Source: Cyclospora cayetanensis (Eukaryota; Apicomplexa; Conoidasida; Eucoccidiorida; Eimeriidae). Taken from it: a DNA stretch of 64,000 nucleotides. Where the stretch lies: positions 62,001 through 126,000 of the forward strand of contig NW_020312058.1 of the NCBI RefSeq assembly GCF_002999335.1. Direction: 5' to 3'. Positions 59,301 to 64,000 of the stretch are shown in pieces. The notes under the pieces were generated by a model. The model made no database searches, had not been told where the DNA came from, and saw nothing but the letters and a program-made list of their open reading frames with translations. The position numbers were made by a program, and so were the translations under genes. Positions within the stretch are counted from its first letter, which is position 1. Each line of letters begins with the position of its first letter.

Positions 59301-59453
59301 GCTGCTGCTAATGCTACTGCTGCTACTGCTGCTACTACTGCTGCTAATGCTGCTGCTGCACCTCGTTGAGGGAACAGACACGCCGCTGCACGTCCAACTC
59401 GATGAAAGCGAAGCGCACAGCCTCTGATGAGAGGACAGCACAGCCCGCTGCAT
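53450..59453 (-). CDS. Helical-repeat RNA-binding protein, RAP-like, probably mitochondrial
   Basis: This is a multi-exon gene resolved only in part. Exon 1 (59453-59127) begins MQRAVLSSHQRLCASLSSSW, which is Arg/Ser-rich without acids like a mitochondrial presequence, and ends ACG|GTAAGC. Exon 2 (58659-58430) joins in phase and reads YRFHKRVGTGSFSRYREFF. Further exons are clear on their own: 55545-55486 (HAALLEVLRDMGPTLRLEE), 54586-54470 (TPVFDVLARLIHRHLEVL) and one ending at 53971 (SVLLHQAVATDR). Exon-like helical-repeat pieces also lie near 57700-57540, 56870-56700 and 56470-56400. The last exon ends YSHRRRILEEEGWDLL and a stop at 53450. Repeated Leu-rich helix pairs plus a C-terminal Arg-rich/Gly-Trp block fit the RAP and heptatricopeptide proteins that are expanded in apicomplexans and act on organelle rRNA or mRNA. 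The exon 2/3 junction is unresolved, so total length is unknown. Confidence 0.6.
56270..56345. repeat. (GA)n microsatellite in intron
   Basis: A long GA run with a few AAAG interruptions, in a non-coding part of the RAP-like gene. The Arg-Glu frames over it are artefacts. Confidence 0.92.
57430..57525. repeat. TATA/TACA compound microsatellite in intron
   Basis: TATATATA and ATACATATA units lie directly downstream (minus strand) of the helical-repeat exon near 57540. Confidence 0.88.
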
Positions 59454-60726
59454 TCTGCAGTGCGCAGTTCCCACCGATGCGGAAGAGGCGCGATGGCTGC
59501 TACCTTGTGCTGGTACAAGACACGCTGCCTCTATTTAAGGGCAGCAGATTCTGCGCCTACAAGAAGAAGAGGCACGCCAAAGCCGAGTGGCAGCCAGCTG
59601 TACAAGGCTGCTCTGAGCACGGCTGCTCCAAGCACGCCTCTCACAGTTCTCTGCCCCTCAAGACCAAGATGAGAGCAGACCACACTGCAGCGGCGAAAGC
59701 GATTGAAGCAGCAGCTGTTTGAGTGGCTGGGTGAGGGTGGTACAGGAGGAGAAACTCATGCCTACGCCATAAATCAAAATCCATAGGCTTTTGTCTGCGC
59801 GGCACTGATCTACGGAGGAAGCCCTTTCGCTGCAGCAGTGCATGCAGCCATGCCAGAAGAGACTCTCCAGCTCTTAAGGGCCAGGCACCACGGCATTCCC
59901 TCCAGCAGCAGCAGCAGCGAAGAAACGCCTAAAGCAAACGCTGTAGTGTGTAAATCGACGCGTTATAAAGACTGAATGCAAGGCTTTTTGCATATTGTTG
60001 GACCTTTTAAATCGCAAAACGCGCAGGCAAGCAGCCTCAGGAAGCTTCCGCTGTAGGCCGTTGGTTCGGCGGCGGGGTATGTACAGCGCGAGGCAGCAGC
60101 AGCAGCAGCAGCAGCAGTAACAGCAGCTACGGCAGCACCTGCAGTAGCTGGCTCTTTCTGTGTCTCTCTGTCTGTCATATTCCACGATTTCTTTTCGTTT
60201 TGCTGCTGCTGCTGCTGCAGCAACACGACCCTCTGTGTAGGTAGCTGCTGTTGCAGCAACCCGCGTCTGGCGGCTGCCGTTGCTGCTGCTGCCGTTGCTG
60301 CTGCTGCCGTTGCTGCTGCTGCTGCTGGCGCTGCTGCTGCATGCAGTTGCTACTCGCCGCGGTCTTCTTCCTCAGCACCCGCAGCAGGCTTTATTGCTGC
60401 TGGGATACAGCCAGCAGCACTCTATTCTATATGCGTTGAGGCATCCCTCAGCGACAAAAGCACTCAGAGGCGGTGTGCCTCGGTTGGCTTACCTAAGCCA
60501 CAGGAGCCAACCTGCAGCAGTAGTGGCAGGTGCAGTAGAAGCGCAAAGGCCTGGTGAGGTGTACAGAGGCGTGTATGAGCAGCCTGCGCTGCTGCTGCTG
60601 GCGGGAGCACGTCGTGGGAGCTTCCTGAACTCAGCCTTGACGGCAGCCAGAACCGCCGTTGCAGCAGCTAGAGCAGCAGCAGTGGCTGAAGAGTGACTGA
60701 GGCTGCTACTGCGCTGTAAGGATGCG
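59454..60726. other. Divergent spacer rich in CTG/CAG tracts
   Basis: The spacer lies between the start of the minus-strand RAP-like gene and the plus-strand giant ORF. CAG runs at about 60090-60120 and CTG runs at about 60200-60220 and 60275-60345 create Leu, Cys, Ala and Gln frames. A 139-codon plus-strand frame ending at 60696 could be a real small exon, but nothing else supports it. Confidence 0.4.
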
Positions 60727-62785
60727 ATGCAGTATCACCGTTCCGTTCTAACAGCGTGCTGTGACAGCAGCAGCAGCTGTTGGAGTCTCCCGCGATTTGC
60801 GGCTGCAGAGGCAGCGGCAGCCCGTGCGATCTCCGCATGCAGCAGCAGCAGCAAAGGCGGCGAGAGCAGCAGCTGCAGCAGCAGGCGTAGCAGCACCGAA
60901 GGAAACTCTCAAGCAATGACCCCTTCGAGTGCCTCCTACCAATGCGGCCTGCCTACAACACGAGTCTCTCAGAATACTCCGAGTTATACAAGACGCATTA
61001 TTGCAGCTGCAGCAGCAGCCTTCAGATTTTGCTTTTATGCTGCGCACCAACGCGAAATCGCCAGGTGCACGGAGGGCAGCGCCAGGTCCTTCTACACAAG
61101 CAGCAGCAAGAGCAGCAAGAGCAGCAAGAGCAGCAAGAGCAGCAATAGAAGCAAGAGCAGCAATAGAAGCAAGAGCAGCAAGAGAAAGAGCAAGAGAAAG
61201 AGCAGCAAGAATAGCGGCAACAACGGCGTCAGTTGCAAGTTCTTAGGAGTGCGTAGGTGCACACGGCTTCCTTGGGTGTTTCTCCTCTTTGGTGTTGTTC
61301 TCTGCTTTGATTTTGCTGCTGCAGCAGCAACTGCAGCAGAATCTCCGACGACGGCTGCCGTTGGATCTGGCGCCCTCCTCAGCAATTCGTCTGTGCCTTC
61401 GAGAGAAAGCCTGCCTTTGCGCGGCAGCAGCGCGACGTATGCAGATCTAAGCCTCATCAGAGCATCGTTTTCTGCAGCCTTCACGGATCTCAGGAGTGCT
61501 GGCGAAAGCGACTTCGCGGCAGTGGCTGCTGTCTCGGATAGTCTCCCCGAGGCAGCGCTTTCTTCAGCGGTGAAAGGCAAGTCAGAGGCGTTTTCCGTGT
61601 CTTCCGAGATGGCAGTTGGACTTCCAGAGATCCCCTCCTCCGAAGACGATACACTGGAGCGGTCAGAGCAGCGTGAAGAGCAGCAGGAGAGGCTGCTGCA
61701 GAAGCGGCAGGAGCCTAGTGGGGATGCCGCTCAGAGAGAGCAGATCGTGCAGCAGCTGCAGCAGCTGCAGATGCAGCAGCATCAACAGCAGCTGCTCAAC
61801 GCACGACTTCAGAAGCAGCTGCTGCTGCTGCAGCAGCGCCAGCTGCAGCAGGAGCAGCATCTCCAGCATTCGGAGCGGCGCAGACCTCATCCTGCAGCGT
61901 CTGAGACACAGTTGGCAAACTCAGCACCGCATAGAGCAGCCAAAGCCTACAAGAGTCAACTTCTCGGCAGCAGCAGGGGGGGAGCACGTCGCAGCAGACG
62001 AGACCAGCAGCAGCAGCGGCTGCAGTGGAAGCAATACTTTCTGCAGCAGCTGCTGCTGCAGCAGCCTCAGGAGCGGCAGCAGCTGAGCCCTCCTCTGCAG
62101 CACCTCGTGGAGGCAGCCTCCTTCTCAGCGGATGTGACGAGTGAAGCGCAGAAGCAGCAGCAACGGCAGCACAAGCTGCTGCTGCAGCACGGGGGGGTTG
62201 TGGTGCCTCTCGATTTGCATCGATCCTCACGTCGGAGGCAGCGTCGCAGCGGAACCTCGCGTGACGATGCGGCTGTGTCTCCCTCTAATGTCGGGGAGAA
62301 TCACGGAGAAGAGAATTACGTAGTGGAATTGAGTGCAGCGGTGGCTGCTGCTGCTGCGGAGCTGTCGGGAAAGGAGCAGCCGCTGCAGCAGCAAGGGGTC
62401 GCAGCGGCGAGTTGGGGGGAAGAGGAAGCAGAAGAAGAGCAGCAGCAGCAGCAGCGACAGCAGCAGCGCCAGCAGCAACGCCAGCAGCAGAGGCGGCTGC
62501 CACTGCCGCAGGGGCAGTGTATGTCTGCTGCACGCTTCGTTCCGCAGTGCAAGGCAAGGCAGTGCCTTGCGGCAACCCCACACATGTCTCAGGCAAGCAG
62601 CAGCAGCAGCAGCAGGAAGCAGCAGACGAGAATGGGTAGGAGGAAGCTTCCTAGAGATGTGGAGGGGCGTAATGGCGCGAGCTCTAGCTCCAGCAGGTTG
62701 AAGGCTTCTCGCCGATCGCTGCAGCGCAGCAGCCGACACCCCGATGGAAACAGCAGCAGCAGCAGCAGCGGCAGTAGTAGGAGTC

Positions 62786-62820
<35 letters not shown>

Positions 62821-64000
62821 CCTTCTCGCAATAGGGGCTGGAGAAGGCAGCAGCCCACAACCGGATTGCATGCAGCAGCAGCATGGCGGCAGCAGCGCGG
62901 TGCAGCAGCGGCGTCTGCGGCTGCTGCTGCAGCTCTGAGCTCCCTGCAGCTGTCTGCTGCTGCGGATACAGCCTACAGAACGTCAGCGGGGCAGGCTGCT
63001 GCTGCTGCTGCTGCCTTCGACGATGATTCTGAGAAGCTCGAAGAGGCAGATCACCACCACCACAGCAGCAGCAGCAGCAGCAGCAGCGAAGGGCTAGAGG
63101 CTTCAAGTGAGGATTTGCTGCCGTATCGTCGACGGCTTGAGCAGCGGCAGATGCAGCACCAAGCGCAGCAGCAGTGGTTTCCGCACGCCTCTCCGGAGGA
63201 AGAACTGATTGCGTCACCTCCGCTGTCTCTTGCTTCTCTCTCGTCTGAGACGGATACGATCGACAGCGGGGGCAGCAGCGGCAGCAACGACTCGGAGCGG
63301 TTTGAGTATGGAGGCGGCAGAAACAGTGGCTTCGCAGCAGAGGCTGTGGGTAATCCTCTTTCGGGGGCAGAAAGCCTCATCGTGCTCGCAACTACAGGAG
63401 ACATCTTCCGTGTCTCTACGGGGGGATCCTTCAAGTGGCAAAGACATCTTGGAAGCCCTCTAGCTGCTGCCTACGTTGCTGACACGACAACGACAACGAC
63501 GACTGCCTCCTCCACCAACGGCGCTAGCAACAGTAGCAGCAAGAGAGACACAAGGAACGGCGAGGCTGGCGAGGAGATCCACAGCGGCATCGGCGTAGAC
63601 ACTGGCGGCGCTGGTTCTGCCGCGTCTGAGTTGTCGAGCACTTCTTTCGTGCCCAGAGCAGAGGAAGACTTTCAGGGGGAAGGCAGACACCTGCAGCACC
63701 CCCCCTTCGACAGTGCTTCGGCTACTCCTGGTTCTGCTGCTACTGCTGCTACTGCTGCTGTTGCCGTCGCTCCTCCCTCTCTGCCGAATGGTACAGAAGA
63801 CGCGGTGGCTACGGCAACAGGGCTGACAGCGTGCAGTGGCTGTGTTGTCTTGGGAGCTGCCCAACAAGAGGCAGTACACACCAACCTTGTTTCTCCTGCC
63901 AGCGCAGCCGCAGCAGCAACTGCCGCTGCCGCAGCAGCTGCTTCCCACGGCTCTCGCGAAGCTGCTTCTCCGAGTCGTATGCGGAGATTGCTGCCTGGAT
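60727..64000 (+). CDS. Partial giant low-complexity protein with signal anchor, open at window end
   Basis: A single frame stays open from a stop just before 60697 to the right edge. From the ATG at 60727 this is about 1091 codons with no stop. The N-terminal 175 residues are Ser/Ala/Lys-rich, including a Ser-Ser-Lys repeat at 61100-61210. One hydrophobic segment, WVFLLFGVVLCFDFAAAA, lies at about residues 181-200 and looks like a signal anchor. A region dominated by Gln, Ser, Ala and Arg runs follows. At about residues 880-910 the text becomes domain-like: LIVLATTGDIFRVSTGG then FKWQRHLGSPL. This resembles one blade of a PQQ-type beta-propeller, as in the luminal part of ER stress kinases (PERK or IRE1 type). 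That reading is tentative. The start could also be a later Met; the 3' end is outside the window. Confidence 0.6.
61096..61200 (+). repeat. AGCAGCAAG tandem coding repeat
   Basis: Nine-base units AGCAGCAAG and AGCAAT/AGAAGC variants, read as Ser-Ser-Lys in the giant right-end ORF. Confidence 0.88.
62430..63090 (+). repeat. Cluster of (CAG)n coding tracts
   Basis: Several CAG runs (about 62440-62490, 62598-62620, 62750-62820 and 63061-63090) are read in different phases as Gln, Ser or Ala homopolymers within one continuous reading frame. The phase shifts come from short non-CAG interruptions. Confidence 0.85.

Noticed and set aside
61092..63948. Several long minus-strand Leu/Ala/Ser frames at the right end
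   Set aside because: They are reverse-strand readings of CAG tracts; the single plus frame is open for the full 3.3 kb.

Overview
The window looks like nuclear DNA of a coccidian apicomplexan, most probably Eimeria, with Cyclospora or another close relative as the alternative. The genes are split by many short introns, mostly 80-430 nt with GTGAGT/GTAAGC-type donors. Coding exons carry long CAG/CTG-derived runs of Gln, Ser, Ala and Leu. TG, TA, CA and GA microsatellites fill introns and spacers. A Ty3/gypsy-like retroelement relic is present. No bacterial operon, CRISPR array, rRNA or tRNA was recognised. All exon models below were built by hand, from splice signals, reading-frame phase and remembered family motifs. 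They were not checked with transcripts or searches.

Layout. 1.0-5.1 kb (+): a Y-family DNA polymerase, best matched to Pol iota, in four exons. 6.7-7.4 kb (+): a possible 110-aa three-exon protein. 8.3-15.0 kb (-): an 11-exon, 1351-aa coiled-coil protein. 16.4-20.2 kb (-): GGGGCCCC-rich DNA with a short two-exon gene fragment and a 789-aa Ala/Pro-rich protein ending in a GLTSCR1-like block. 21.6-26.0 kb (+): a ten-exon SAC1-type phosphoinositide phosphatase. 27.1-27.5 kb (-): a small candidate protein with a hydrophobic N-terminus. 27.6-38.2 kb (+): a 13-exon, about 2030-aa DDB1-like protein whose introns hold almost all the local microsatellites. 39.7-41.8 kb (-): a secreted protein with four cysteine-rich repeats. 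42.8-44.9 kb (-): unresolved exon-like pieces. 45.2-47.0 kb (-): a possible 264-aa single-pass membrane protein. 47-53.4 kb: gene-poor DNA with the broken retroelement pol region. 53.4-59.5 kb (-): a multi-exon helical-repeat protein with a mitochondrial-type N-terminus and a RAP-like end. 60.7 kb to the right edge (+): the start of a very large low-complexity protein with a signal-anchor, still open at the window end.

The recognisable genes are housekeeping genes that do not form one pathway: lesion-bypass DNA synthesis (Pol iota), CUL4 ligase/DNA-damage adaptor (DDB1), phosphoinositide turnover (SAC1), probable organelle RNA metabolism (RAP-like) and probable chromatin work (GLTSCR1-like). 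The less familiar items are the four-repeat cysteine-rich secreted protein, the GLTSCR1-like protein in its GGGGCCCC-rich setting, and the right-end giant ORF. The DNA alternates between repeat-rich blocks (about 16-38 kb and 53-64 kb) and repeat-poor blocks (about 1-8 kb and 38-53 kb). This resembles the segmented chromosomes described for Eimeria.
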